A DNA stretch of 64,000 bases, from positions 167,587 to 231,586 of the forward strand of contig NZ_JAAGOA010000010.1 in NCBI RefSeq assembly GCF_010550675.1. Direction: 5' to 3'. Source of the stretch: Phytoactinopolyspora halotolerans (lineage in GTDB: Bacteria > Actinomycetota > Actinomycetes > Jiangellales > Jiangellaceae). Under the pieces are notes generated by a model, which was given only the letters and a program-made list of their open reading frames with translations, ran no database searches and had not been told where the DNA came from. Each line of letters opens with the position of its first letter. The stretch's first letter is position 1. This document shows positions 27,758-36,528 of this stretch, piece after piece. Position numbers and translations under genes: made by a program.

Positions 27758-28701
27758 GCGGCGACGCGACGAGCGAGCGGAGTGGTCGGCGTAGCGAGGA
27801 ACGAGCGCAGCCGCCCGCGCAGGGAGCGAGGAGCGGAGCGGCGAGACCGTCGTCGCCTCCCGGTGGCAGACCCCGGTCGATCCTCGGCACCGGCATGTTC
27901 TGGGCATTCCTGGCGGTGCTGACCGTCATCTTCGTCGGCCCGATCGTCTGGATGCTGCTGACGTCGCTGAAGACCAACCCGGAGGCCACGTCGGTCCCGC
28001 CCACCGTGCTGCCGAGCGACCCGACGGTCGGCGCGTATGAAGGGCTGCTCCGGCTGGACGGCTCCTACCCGGTGCTGCGCTGGTTCTTCAACAGTCTTCT
28101 CGCCGCCACGCTGCACATGCTGCTGGTGCTGACCGTGGCGTCGATGGCCGCGTACGCGCTGGCCCGGTTGCGGTTCCGGCTGCGCGGCCTGTTCTTCGTC
28201 GTCATCGTCTCGACCCTCTTCGTGCCGGGTTTCGTGTTCCTGATGCCGAACTACCTGATCATCGACCGGCTCGGCTGGCTGGACACGATCTGGGCACTGG
28301 TGGTCCCCGGAGCGGCCGGGGCGTTCGGCGTCTTCTTCCTCCGGCAGTTCTTCGCCATGCTCCCCGGCGAGCTGGAGGAGGCGGCGCTGATCGACGGCGC
28401 CAACCAGTGGCAGATCTTCACCCGCGTGGTGCTGCCCAACTCCAAACCCGCGCTGGCCACATTGGCCGTGCTCTCCTTCCTCACCAACTGGAACGACTTC
28501 ATCTGGCCGATCTACGTGCTGTTCAGCCCGGAGCGGCTGACCCTGCCCGCCGGGTTGCGCCTGCTCCAGGGCGCATACACCACCGACTACCCGGTGATCA
28601 TGGCCGGTGCGTTCGTGGCGAGTGTGCCGGTGCTGATCCTGTTCCTGTTCACGCAGCGATACGTCATCGAAGGCGTCTCGCGCAGCGGCCTCAAGGGGTG
28701 A
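27754..28701 (+). CDS. Carbohydrate ABC transporter permease, MalG/UgpE type
   Basis: A 315-residue permease. The EAA loop is EEAALIDGANQWQIFTRVVLP and the C-terminus FTQRYVIEGVSRSGLKG is typical. The first 32 residues before ILGTGMFWAF are rich in Ser, Arg, Ala and Glu and are encoded by a GAGCG-rich repeat-like segment (27766-27846). That segment looks like an inserted repeat kept in frame. The true start might lie after it, but the only good coupling (ATGA with the previous gene) is at 27754. Confidence 0.94.
   Translation: MSGDATSERSGRRSEERAQPPAQGARSGAARPSSPPGGRPRSILGTGMFWAFLAVLTVIFVGPIVWMLLTSLKTNPEATSVPPTVLPSDPTVGAYEGLLRLDGSYPVLRWFFNSLLAATLHMLLVLTVASMAAYALARLRFRLRGLFFVVIVSTLFVPGFVFLMPNYLIIDRLGWLDTIWALVVPGAAGAFGVFFLRQFFAMLPGELEEAALIDGANQWQIFTRVVLPNSKPALATLAVLSFLTNWNDFIWPIYVLFSPERLTLPAGLRLLQGAYTTDYPVIMAGAFVASVPVLILFLFTQRYVIEGVSRSGLKG
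27766..27846 (+). repeat. GAGCG-rich repeat segment at the 5' end of the permease gene
   Basis: About 80 bp composed of variants of GCGAGCGGAG and GAGCGAGGA around a CGCAGCCGCCCGCGCAGG centre. Such GAGCG runs occur as dispersed intergenic repeats in several actinobacteria as far as I recall. Here the segment is translated. No second full copy is in the window. Confidence 0.5.
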
Positions 28702-28711
28702 TCCGACCACC

Positions 28712-31039
28712 ATGTCCATGTCGATCCGATCCACGCTTCTCGTGCCGCTGGTGGCAGCGGCTATGGCCGCGTCCGCGCTGGCCGTCTCGGCGGCACCGGC
28801 CGGCGGCGACGCGTCCGGCGGCGCACACCGCGGCCACGGCACCACGCAGAACCCGATCTCGGCGCCGTTCTCCGACACGTATGCCGACCCGGCGGTGATC
28901 CGCGGCAAGGACGGTTACTGGTACCTGTACGCCACCAGCGATCCGCTGCACTCCGCACCGAGCGAGTTCGGCCTGATGCACGTCGCCCGGACCCGCGATT
29001 TCGCAGACTGGGAGTATCTCGGCACGATCTTCGACGACGACGCCCGTCCGGAGTGGACCACGTCGTCGTCGTTCTACTGGGCGCCGGACATCCGCTACGT
29101 CGACGGTGAATACGTGTTGTACTACACCGCCACCGACACCGTCGACGAGCCGGGCCCGTGGAACTACGCCATCGGTGTGGCCACCGCGCCGACACCCGCC
29201 GGGCCGTGGACCGACTCCGGCGGACCGGTGGTCGAGCCGCGGCCGGACGGCGGCGGTGGCTACTTCAACACCATCGACCCGGCCCTGTTCGCCGACGACG
29301 ACGGGACCCGCTACCTGTACTTCGGCGGCTACCACGGCGGCCTCTGGGTCACCGAGCTGGACGAGACCGGCACCCGGGCCGTCGGCGAGCCGACCCAGGT
29401 GGCGCGCGCCGACCGCTACGAGGGCGCCTTCGTGGTCAAACGGGACGGCTATTACTACCTGACCGCCTCGTCGGCGAACTGCTGCGCCGGCCCGGTCACC
29501 GGATACAGCGTCTACGCCGGCCGCTCCACCAGCCCGCGCGGACCGTTCGTCGACCACGAAGGCGTCTCGATGCTCGACTCACGCGTGGGCGGCACCCAGG
29601 TGCTGGCGCAGAACGGGAACCGCTGGATCGGCGTCGGCCACCACGCGATCGTCAGCGACGTCGCCGGGCAGGACTACATCCTCTACCACGGGATCGACCG
29701 CGACCAGGCCTGGCTGAACGAGCCGGGCGGGGTCAACCGCCGTCCCACGTTGATCGACCGGTTGGACTGGATCGACGGCTGGCCGGTGACGCGGGCCGGC
29801 GCGGGACCGAGCGACTCGCCGCAGCCCGCACCGGTGACCGCGTCCGGGCTCGGCATCGACAGCGCCGACCCGGCCGGTGACGACGCCTTGGTGGCCGAGT
29901 CCGGCACGTGGCAACCGGGAACGGACACCACCGGGGACGCGGGAGAGGTCGGGCGCTTGGTTCCCGGCGACGACGGTGCGGCACACGTCACTACCCGGCG
30001 CGTCGCTCCTCGCGAGGTCCGCGTCGAGGCCGACGTCCGGGTGGACGGTTCCGGCGCGTTCTCGGTCGGGCTCGCCGACGCCGGCCCGCGCGGCGTGACG
30101 GTCACCGTCGACGCCGCAGCCGGTGAGCTGCGCGTCGCCGCCCGATCCGCGCGAGGTGGCACGGAACAGGTCGCGGAGCTGCCCGAGCGGTTCGATCCGG
30201 GCGTCTGGACCTCGCTGGCGGTTGAGTTGCGCGACGGCCGTGTGCACGCGCAGCTGAGCGAGAGCCGGCTCGGTGACGTCGACGCCGAGGTCACCCTGGA
30301 GCTGCCGGCAGGCGCGGCGATTCCGCGGCCGGTCCGGCTGACCGCCGCCGGCGGCGAAGCCGAGGTGGACAACCTGACCGTCGTTCCCGCGCACCGCCCG
30401 ACAACCCAGCGAGTGGCCGATCCGGTCGCGGGCGCGGTGCTGCACGCGGAGGAGTTCGACGAGGCACCCGGCGACGGATGGCGGTGGGTCCGGCCGGACG
30501 ATTCCGTCAAGGTCGTGGACGGCCGGCTGTCCTGGCCGCTGGACTCCGTCGACGTCGTCGGCTCCGGCAACACCGGTCCACTGCTGCTGCGCACGCCGCC
30601 GGACGGCGACTGGATCATGGAGACCAAGCTCCAGCTCGACCTCGGCACCGACACCATCCGCAACTATCAGCAAGCCGGTTTGATCGTCCATGTCGACGAC
30701 GACACACTGCTTCGGCTCGGGGACGTGGCCATCTGGGGATCTCGGCAGGTGGAGTTCGGCAAGGAGATCGACGAGGGCGGCCAGCTGCGCTGGGGTGCGC
30801 ATCTGGGCGGCCCGGTCGCCGAGACGATGTGGCTACGGATCGCGCACACCACCGATCACCAGACCGGTGAGCACCGGTATCGGTCCGCGTCGTCGCGGGA
30901 CGGACAGACCTGGCGGTGGGGTGCCACCTGGACGCTGCCGGCCGACGCCGAGCCGGAAGTCGGGCTCTACGCCGGTGGCGGCTCCGATCCGGCCACGACC
31001 GCCACGTTCGACTACGTCCGTTTCCACGAGCTGCGATGA
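28712..31039 (+). CDS. Secreted glycoside hydrolase family 43 protein with two C-terminal beta-sandwich domains
   Basis: A 775-residue exported enzyme. The signal peptide ends in the Ala-rich VSAAPAGG region. The five-bladed propeller of GH43 spans about residues 45-360, with catalytic Asp in TYADPAVI, the pKa-modulating Asp in NTIDPALF and the acid Glu in RYEGAFVV. Two concanavalin-like modules follow (about 390-555 and 565-775), the last resembling beta-xylosidase C-terminal domains. Start ATG 28712; ATG 28718 is also possible. It is probably an extracellular arabinofuranosidase or arabinanase feeding the ABC importer. Its stop overlaps the next GH43 start. Confidence 0.93.
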   Translation: MSMSIRSTLLVPLVAAAMAASALAVSAAPAGGDASGGAHRGHGTTQNPISAPFSDTYADPAVIRGKDGYWYLYATSDPLHSAPSEFGLMHVARTRDFADWEYLGTIFDDDARPEWTTSSSFYWAPDIRYVDGEYVLYYTATDTVDEPGPWNYAIGVATAPTPAGPWTDSGGPVVEPRPDGGGGYFNTIDPALFADDDGTRYLYFGGYHGGLWVTELDETGTRAVGEPTQVARADRYEGAFVVKRDGYYYLTASSANCCAGPVTGYSVYAGRSTSPRGPFVDHEGVSMLDSRVGGTQVLAQNGNRWIGVGHHAIVSDVAGQDYILYHGIDRDQAWLNEPGGVNRRPTLIDRLDWIDGWPVTRAGAGPSDSPQPAPVTASGLGIDSADPAGDDALVAESGTWQPGTDTTGDAGEVGRLVPGDDGAAHVTTRRVAPREVRVEADVRVDGSGAFSVGLADAGPRGVTVTVDAAAGELRVAARSARGGTEQVAELPERFDPGVWTSLAVELRDGRVHAQLSESRLGDVDAEVTLELPAGAAIPRPVRLTAAGGEAEVDNLTVVPAHRPTTQRVADPVAGAVLHAEEFDEAPGDGWRWVRPDDSVKVVDGRLSWPLDSVDVVGSGNTGPLLLRTPPDGDWIMETKLQLDLGTDTIRNYQQAGLIVHVDDDTLLRLGDVAIWGSRQVEFGKEIDEGGQLRWGAHLGGPVAETMWLRIAHTTDHQTGEHRYRSASSRDGQTWRWGATWTLPADAEPEVGLYAGGGSDPATTATFDYVRFHELR

Positions 31040-32124
31040 GGGGAATCGCCCTCATGTTCGCTGCGGCCGGCCTGCTCACCAGCGCGTGCGGCGGGCCGGC
31101 CACCGGCGAGCCGGCCAGCGAGCCCGCCGATCACGGCGACGCGGCACAATCGACGCACCCGACCGAATCGATCGAGCCTGCGGACCCGACCGAGCCGACG
31201 ATCCCGGAGACAACCGACATGGGATTCACCAACCCCGTCTACGACCGCGACTTCCCCGATCCAGCCGTGATCCACACCGACGACGGATGGTTCGCCTACG
31301 CCACCAACTCATCTCTTGGGAACGTTCCCGTCCTGCGTTCCGAGGACCTGGTGACGTGGGAGCGGGCCGGCGACGCGATGCCCGCCCTGGCGCCCTGGGT
31401 GATCGGCGGACGCACCTGGGCCCCAGAGGTGGCGGTGCATGGCCCCGACCGCTACGTCGTGTACTACACCGCACATGACAAGCACAGCCAGCGGCAGTGC
31501 ATCGGCCGTGCGGTGGCGTCGTCGCCCGCCGGTCCTTTCGTCGACGAGTCGGATCGGCCGCTGATCTGCCAGGAAGACGAGGGTGGCTCGATCGACGCGA
31601 GCCCGTTCACCGACGCCGACGGCACGCGATTTCTGCTGTGGAAGAACGACGGCAACGCCATCGGCGTCGACACCTGGATCTATGCGCAGCCGCTGAGCGA
31701 CGACGGATTGGAGCTCACCGGCGAACCGGTCCGGCTGATCCGCCAGGACCAGCCGTGGGAGGGGCACCTGGTGGAGGCGCCGTTCATGTGGCTACGCGAC
31801 GGCCGGTACTACCTGTTCTACTCGGCGAACGACTACGGTTCAGCCGCCTACGCGGTCGGCTACGCCGTGTGCGACGGCCCACTCGGGCCATGTGAGAAAC
31901 CGCTGACCGAGCCGATCCTGTCCACCACCGACGACGCAGCGGGGCCGGGTCACTGCGTGCTCATCGAACACGACGGGCGTACCTGGATGGTGCACCACGC
32001 GTGGCCGCCGGACGCGATCGGATCGGCGCTACCCGGCCGCACCATGTGGCTGACCGAGCTCATCTGGGACGGCGACCGGCCGGTGCTGAATGGCCCGCGC
32101 GCCCAGGTGGATCGGGCGCCCTGA
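31036..32124 (+). CDS. Glycoside hydrolase family 43 lipoprotein
   Basis: A 362-residue protein whose ATG overlaps the preceding stop (ATGA). The signal has lipobox LTSAC (Cys18). A Pro/Thr/Glu-rich linker of about 45 residues leads to a single GH43 propeller: DRDFPDPAVI carries the base Asp, SIDASPF the second Asp, and HLVEAPFM the acid Glu. No accessory domain is present. It is anchored at the cell surface and likely trims arabinan or arabinoxylan together with the larger GH43 protein. The longer in-frame open stretch upstream lies inside that gene. Confidence 0.92.
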   Translation: MRGIALMFAAAGLLTSACGGPATGEPASEPADHGDAAQSTHPTESIEPADPTEPTIPETTDMGFTNPVYDRDFPDPAVIHTDDGWFAYATNSSLGNVPVLRSEDLVTWERAGDAMPALAPWVIGGRTWAPEVAVHGPDRYVVYYTAHDKHSQRQCIGRAVASSPAGPFVDESDRPLICQEDEGGSIDASPFTDADGTRFLLWKNDGNAIGVDTWIYAQPLSDDGLELTGEPVRLIRQDQPWEGHLVEAPFMWLRDGRYYLFYSANDYGSAAYAVGYAVCDGPLGPCEKPLTEPILSTTDDAAGPGHCVLIEHDGRTWMVHHAWPPDAIGSALPGRTMWLTELIWDGDRPVLNGPRAQVDRAP

Positions 32125-32126
32125 CG

Positions 32127-32147
32127 CGCCGGCGCCGTCGGCCGGCG
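32127..32147. terminator. Hairpin between convergent GH43 and amidase genes
   Basis: CGCCGGC (32127-32133) and GCCGGCG (32141-32147) form a perfect 7-bp stem with a 7-nt loop in the 24-bp gap between two convergent stops. No T-tract follows on either strand, so termination is likely but not certain. Confidence 0.5.
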
Positions 32148-32148
32148 G

Positions 32149-33663
32149 TCACGCCTCACTGATACGCACGGCATCGGCCTCGATCCAGCCGTCCGACCCG
32201 GTCCATCGGCTGACGCCGACCACCTGCTGTCTCCCGCGTTTGAGAGGGAAGACGCCGATGCTGTTCCATCGGCCGCCACCCGAGCGTTGGTCCACGTACG
32301 CCGTCTGGAGCCCATCCGACGTGGCGACGAGGTAGGGCGCGCGGGGATTGTTGCTGGAACTCTGCGGATACCAGACGTCCACCCGGTAGCTGCCGGCGGA
32401 CGGGATGTCAGCGCTGAACCAGGCCACGTCGCTCGCCAGAACCGGCTGCGCGTGCCGGTGGCTACCCCCTCGGCCCGACGTGGTCACCCGGACCCAGTTG
32501 TCACTGGCGCTGAACCCGGCGTCGTCGTTGTCGACGATCACGCGCCATCCGCCACCGGTGTCGCCGCGGACGTAGCCCATGTAGCGGTCCCAGTCCCAGT
32601 TCGGGCCCGGGTCCGTGTGGGTAGCCCCCGGCACCTCACTGTGCGCCACGATGTGCGTGCGGTCGATCGGGATGCCGTACTGGTCGCAGATGAACCGGGT
32701 CACCTTCGCCGAGGACCGGTACATCTCCTCGGTGTACCAGGATGCGTCGTCTACCCAGCCCTCGTGCTCGATGCCGATCGATCGATTGTTGTAGTTGCCG
32801 ACGTGCCACGCGACGTCCTTGTGCCGCACCATCTGCGTCACCTGACCGTCCGACGAGCGGATCACGTAATGCGCCGAGACGTTCGAGTCAGGATTCTGGA
32901 ACCAGGAGATGGCACCCGCATACGCACCCTGCGTCGTATGGATCACGACGCGGTCGATCGCGTAGTCGTTCGGCCGGTTCTGCGTTCGGTAGTTGCTGGA
33001 ATGGGCCGCGACCCAGCGCGCCGACGGGTAGTCGGTCGCCGACGCCTGGAACGACGACGCCGGTGCTGCCAGCGTGAACGGTTCCTGCCCCGGCTGCACC
33101 CGCACCGTCCCTTCCTCGGTCTCGACGACGAATCCGCGCGCCAGCGCCGCATACACGGCGTCCGCCTCCATCCGCGCCACCGCCTCGTCCGGAATACCCG
33201 AGTACGCCGCCACCGGCTCGTACCACGATTCCAGCCGCTCCCGCTCCGCACCGCTCAATCCGGCCTGATCGGCCAGAGCCCGTAGCCATGCCGCCGCGGC
33301 ATCCACGTTCGCGACCAGCTCGTCCCGCGCCTGTGCGACGGACGCTCCGGTGATCTCGGCCGCGGCGTCCAGGGTTCCGCCACCTGCGGCATCTCTCAGC
33401 TGCATCACCCCGTGCCCGCCGTATGCGCTCACGCCGCCGCGCACCCGGCTCACCGTGTGCGCCAGGCCCACCAGAATGTCTCGCGGAACCCCATGCGCCT
33501 GTGCGGCCTGCCGGAACACCATGTCCATCCGGGACAATCCGGGCGTGCTCACCCGAGGGTCCGCGCGTCCCGGGCGCGCATGCGCCACCGATGCGGCGGA
33601 TGGAGCCACAACCAACGAAGCGCCGGCGACCAGAGCGGTGCGGCGAGATACCTGGCGCGTCAC
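32149..33663 (-). CDS. Exported N-acetylmuramoyl-L-alanine amidase (Amidase_2/PGRP type)
   Basis: A 504-residue cell-wall hydrolase. GTG at 33663 begins a Tat-like signal, QVSRRTALVAGASLVV; the open frame extends to 33777 without a better site. An N-terminal helical domain (about 45-180) has a transglycosylase-like look with GHGVMQLRDAAGGG. The zinc amidase domain follows: VIHTTQGAYAGAI, NYNNRSIGIEHEG and IVAHSEVPGATHTDPGPNW contain the His ligands. The C-terminal 120 residues form a golvesin-like beta domain (RVIVDNDDAGFSASDNW). It probably acts in wall turnover. Upstream is a long repeat-rich gap. Confidence 0.92.
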   Translation of the reverse strand: MTRQVSRRTALVAGASLVVAPSAASVAHARPGRADPRVSTPGLSRMDMVFRQAAQAHGVPRDILVGLAHTVSRVRGGVSAYGGHGVMQLRDAAGGGTLDAAAEITGASVAQARDELVANVDAAAAWLRALADQAGLSGAERERLESWYEPVAAYSGIPDEAVARMEADAVYAALARGFVVETEEGTVRVQPGQEPFTLAAPASSFQASATDYPSARWVAAHSSNYRTQNRPNDYAIDRVVIHTTQGAYAGAISWFQNPDSNVSAHYVIRSSDGQVTQMVRHKDVAWHVGNYNNRSIGIEHEGWVDDASWYTEEMYRSSAKVTRFICDQYGIPIDRTHIVAHSEVPGATHTDPGPNWDWDRYMGYVRGDTGGGWRVIVDNDDAGFSASDNWVRVTTSGRGGSHRHAQPVLASDVAWFSADIPSAGSYRVDVWYPQSSSNNPRAPYLVATSDGLQTAYVDQRSGGGRWNSIGVFPLKRGRQQVVGVSRWTGSDGWIEADAVRISEA

Positions 33664-33788
33664 GATACGTTCCCCTCGTCCTGCTGCCACCCTGAATGTG
33701 ACAGGATGCGAGGTCGAAACTACCGCCCAGTCACGCCTATTGTCACTAGTCCAAACGTCTAGTTCCCTCGCCGGCAATCAAGGTCGGG

Positions 33789-33836
33789 CCGTCGCGCATG
33801 TCACCACCCGTCGCGCATGTCACCATCCGTCGCGCG
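33789..33836 (-). repeat. 19-bp tandem repeat array, first arm
   Basis: CCGTCGCGCATGTCACCAC (33789-33807) and CCGTCGCGCATGTCACCAT (33808-33826) are followed by a partial third copy to 33836. The unit is the reverse complement of that in the array at 33872-33937. It lies in the 577-bp gap between the amidase start and the YqgE-like stop. Confidence 0.85.
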
Positions 33837-33871
33837 TTGGGCCAAGAATCCGGCTCTATGCGTGACGCAAA

Positions 33872-33937
33872 GTGACATGCGGCACGGACGGTGACACGCG
33901 ATACGAGCGGTGACACGCGGTACGGAGGGTGACAAGC
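33872..33937 (+). repeat. 19-bp tandem repeat array, second arm
   Basis: Three 19-bp units, GTGACATGCGGCACGGACG (33872-33890), GTGACACGCGATACGAGCG (33891-33909) and GTGACACGCGGTACGGAGG (33910-33928), are followed by GTGACAAGC. They face the first array, 36 bp away, in opposite orientation. Confidence 0.85.
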
Positions 33938-33948
33938 AAACCGATCGC

Positions 33949-33988
33949 ACATGGGGCATGGCATCGCAACATGGGGCATGGCATCGCA
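33949..33988 (+). repeat. 20-bp direct repeat, two copies
   Basis: ACATGGGGCATGGCATCGCA occurs at 33949-33968 and again immediately at 33969-33988. It is unrelated in sequence to the neighbouring 19-bp repeats. Confidence 0.85.
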
Positions 33989-34032
33989 TGGGCCAATGGC
34001 GACAAGCACCGCAGCCGCGGAGACCAGCGAGG

Positions 34033-34189
34033 GTGGGGTGGGAGATGATCCCGGCCAGGGTAGGCGCGGGCATCGACGTGGGAGGAGCCCCCGGGGTCCC
34101 CGCGAAGTATCCGAGCGCTAGCGAGGAACTTCGTAGGGTGGGGTCGACGACCTCGTCGCGGGCGGGGCCGGGATCATCTCCCACCCCAC
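34033..34189. mobile_element. 157-bp element with perfect 24-bp terminal inverted repeats (MITE-like)
   Basis: 34033-34056 begins GTGGGGTGGGAGATGATCCC and continues GGCC. 34166-34189 is its exact reverse complement. The interior holds a smaller palindrome, CGAAGT...ACTTCG, around GAGCGCTAGCGAG, and no protein-coding frame. I see no clear target duplication. It could be a miniature transposable element or a long structured transcript end; it ends 52 bp before the YqgE-like gene stop. Confidence 0.6.
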
Positions 34190-34240
34190 ACGGCCGCCGG
34201 TCTCAGCGCGCCACCTCGCCCGACACACCATGAGGAGCGT

Positions 34241-34798
34241 TCAGTTCATCGTCGGGTCATCCGGGAACGATGCCATCAGCGCCAGCGGCCCCGGCTGCCG
34301 GCGCAGCACCGAGCGCCACAGCCCATCGGCATGCTGGGAGAACGCGTCCTCTGGTTCCGCGTCCACCACGTACCAGGAGCCTTCCTCGATCTCGCCTTCC
34401 AGCTGATCCGGCGCCCACCCGGCGTACCCCGCGAAGACACGCAGGCCGCCGACGGCCGGCTCAACCACCTCGGCCGGGGTGTCCAGGTCCAGCACACCGA
34501 CGTCACCGCTGACCCGTCGCACGCCGAGTGGCTCGCCGTCGCCGCTGATCAGCACCAGACCGAGTGCGCTGTCGGTGCTGACCGGGCCACCCTGGAAGAT
34601 GACGTCGGGTTCCGAGGCGACATGGCTCCAGTTCGGCAGCAGCCGCTCGATCGGCACGTCGCTGGGGCGGTTGACGATCACGCCGAGTGCACCGTCGCTG
34701 TCGTGCGAGAGCATGTAGATGACGCTGCTCTCGAAGGTCGACCCGCTCAATGTCGGGGTCGCGACGAGCAACTGCCCAGTCAGCTTCTTCTGCCCCAT
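34241..34798 (-). CDS. YqgE/AlgH family protein (UPF0301)
   Basis: A 185-residue cytoplasmic protein. The family N-terminus LTGQLLVATPTLSGSTF appears right after ATG 34798; an ATG at 34816 would add six residues. Other conserved blocks are LGVIVNRPSDVPI, FQGGPVSTDSALG and FAGYAGWAPDQLEGEI. Function is not established for the family, although AlgH has been linked to alginate regulation in Pseudomonas. It is downstream of the malic enzyme gene on the same strand with a 50-bp gap, so it may share its transcript. Confidence 0.93.
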   Translation of the reverse strand: MGQKKLTGQLLVATPTLSGSTFESSVIYMLSHDSDGALGVIVNRPSDVPIERLLPNWSHVASEPDVIFQGGPVSTDSALGLVLISGDGEPLGVRRVSGDVGVLDLDTPAEVVEPAVGGLRVFAGYAGWAPDQLEGEIEEGSWYVVDAEPEDAFSQHADGLWRSVLRRQPGPLALMASFPDDPTMN

Positions 34799-34848
34799 GT
34801 CCCTATCGTGCCTCAACGCCGGTACGCCCTCGCCCGCCGTCGGCTCTG

Positions 34849-36282
34849 CTACACCGGCACGGCGGGGAACTCGCCCGTCTCCTCCGCCGTCTTGCGGATG
34901 ATCTCCACGCTGTCCCGCACCGCCGTGGCCACCGTGTCCGCGATGCCGGGATGAAAGACGCTCGGGATCACGTACGCCGGATTGAGCTCTTCATCGCTGA
35001 CGGTACCGGCCAGCGCCCGGGCCGCCGCGATCAGCATCTCGGTGCTGATACTGCGGCTGTGTGCATCCAGCAGGCCGCGGAAGACCCCGGGGAAGGCGAG
35101 CACGTTGTTGATCTGGTTCGGATAGTCACTGCGCCCGGTGGCGACGACGGCCGCATGCCGGCCCGCCTCCTGTGGCTGGATCTCCGGCTCCGGGTTGGCC
35201 AGCGCGAAGACGACGGCGTCGTCGGTCATGGTGGCGATATCGTCCGCGGTGAGGATGTTCGGCGCCGAGACACCGATGAACACGTCCGCGCCAGCGACCG
35301 CGTCCCGCAGGCCGCCGGTCACGCCGCGAGGGTTGCTGTGCTCGAGGTACCACGTCGGCACGCCGGCCAGGTCCGCACGCCCCGGATGGATGACGCCGTG
35401 GATATCGGCGGCCACGATGTCCCGGACACCCGCGGTGTACAGCAGGTGGGCGATCGCGTGTCCGGCCGCACCGGCGCCGGCCATGGCCACCCGGACCTGG
35501 CTGAGGTCCTTGCCGACCACCTTGAGCGCGTTGATCAACGCGGCGAGGACGACGATGGCGGTACCGTGCTGGTCGTCGTGGAAGACCGGGATGTCGAGCA
35601 GCTTGCGCAGCCGGGCCTCGATCTCGAAACACCGCGGCGCGGAGATGTCCTCCAGGTTGATCCCAGCGAAGACCGGTGCGATGTGCTGAACCGTACGGAT
35701 GATCTCCTCGGTGTCCTGGGTGTCCAGGCAGATCGGGAACGCGTCGATGTCCGCGAACCGCTTGAACAGCGCCGCCTTGCCCTCCATCACCGGCAGCGCC
35801 GCCGTGGCGCCGATGTTCCCCAGACCGAGCACGGCGGATCCGTCGGTCACCACGGCGACCGTGTTCCGCTTGATGGTCAGCCGACGCGCATCCTCGGGAT
35901 TCCGTGCCAGCGCCTCCGACACGCGGGCGACGCCGGGTGTGTAGACGAGCGAGAGGTCGTCCCGGTTCCGGATCGGGACCTTGGATTTGACCTCGATCTT
36001 GCCGCCGAGGTGGACCAGGAACGTCCGGTCGCTCACCTTGCCGATCGTCACGCCCGGAACCGAACGCAGCGCCTCGACCAACTCATCGGCGTGTGCCGAG
36101 GAACTTGCGGCGCAGGTGACGTCCACCTGGATCCGGTCGTGGCCGGAGCCGGTCACGTCGAGCGCGGTGACGAGGCCACCCGTCTTCTCCACGGTCGCCG
36201 TCAGCAGGCTGACGGCCGTGGCACCCGCCGGAACCTCCAGGCGGACCGTTATCGAGTACGAGACACTGGGCACGTTCGTCAC
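34849..36282 (-). CDS. NAD(P)-dependent malic enzyme with N-terminal ACT domain
   Basis: A 477-residue enzyme that oxidatively decarboxylates malate to pyruvate. An ACT-type domain (about residues 5-90) starts [13 protein letters not shown] and suggests allosteric control by a small metabolite. The catalytic part has [24 protein letters not shown], the metal site in [15 protein letters not shown] and [13 protein letters not shown], and the dinucleotide fold [16 protein letters not shown] at 36282 has GAGGAG about 9 nt upstream; the longer frame to 36432 covers the intergenic region. It is divergent from PhoX. Confidence 0.95.
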   Translation of the reverse strand: MTNVPSVSYSITVRLEVPAGATAVSLLTATVEKTGGLVTALDVTGSGHDRIQVDVTCAASSSAHADELVEALRSVPGVTIGKVSDRTFLVHLGGKIEVKSKVPIRNRDDLSLVYTPGVARVSEALARNPEDARRLTIKRNTVAVVTDGSAVLGLGNIGATAALPVMEGKAALFKRFADIDAFPICLDTQDTEEIIRTVQHIAPVFAGINLEDISAPRCFEIEARLRKLLDIPVFHDDQHGTAIVVLAALINALKVVGKDLSQVRVAMAGAGAAGHAIAHLLYTAGVRDIVAADIHGVIHPGRADLAGVPTWYLEHSNPRGVTGGLRDAVAGADVFIGVSAPNILTADDIATMTDDAVVFALANPEPEIQPQEAGRHAAVVATGRSDYPNQINNVLAFPGVFRGLLDAHSRSISTEMLIAAARALAGTVSDEELNPAYVIPSVFHPGIADTVATAVRDSVEIIRKTAEETGEFPAVPV

Positions 36283-36412
36283 GACGTTCGGCTCCTCAGA
36301 ACAAAGGTGTGAGGACGACCACGTTAGATGATGACGCCCGGGTCGCCGCCACCTGGTCAGCGCCTCCAGCGTGTCCCTGCGAGCGTTTCGCAACCACACT
36401 CCATCACATGCG

Positions 36413-36429
36413 AACTGAGGCTTGCCTAA
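36413..36429. promoter_or_regulatory. DtxR/IdeR-like box candidate between malic enzyme and PhoX genes
   Basis: On the minus strand this reads TTAGGCAAGCCTCAGTT. Its first 13 bases agree with the DtxR/IdeR consensus (TTAGG..AGCCT.A) at nearly all positions, while the right arm is poor. The 246-bp gap must hold both promoters. I see no clear phosphate box in it. Confidence 0.3.
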
Positions 36430-36528
36430 CACATGCGTCCTTTACTTACTGTTCGTCCCATCGTGGTGGTCCGGTCGGACGCGACTCCGTAGGTTCTACA
36501 CAGACTCGGCCTAGACGAAGGGACACCC

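Noticed and set aside
33789..33988. CRISPR array
   Set aside because: The repeats are contiguous without spacers, inverted midway, and there are no cas genes.
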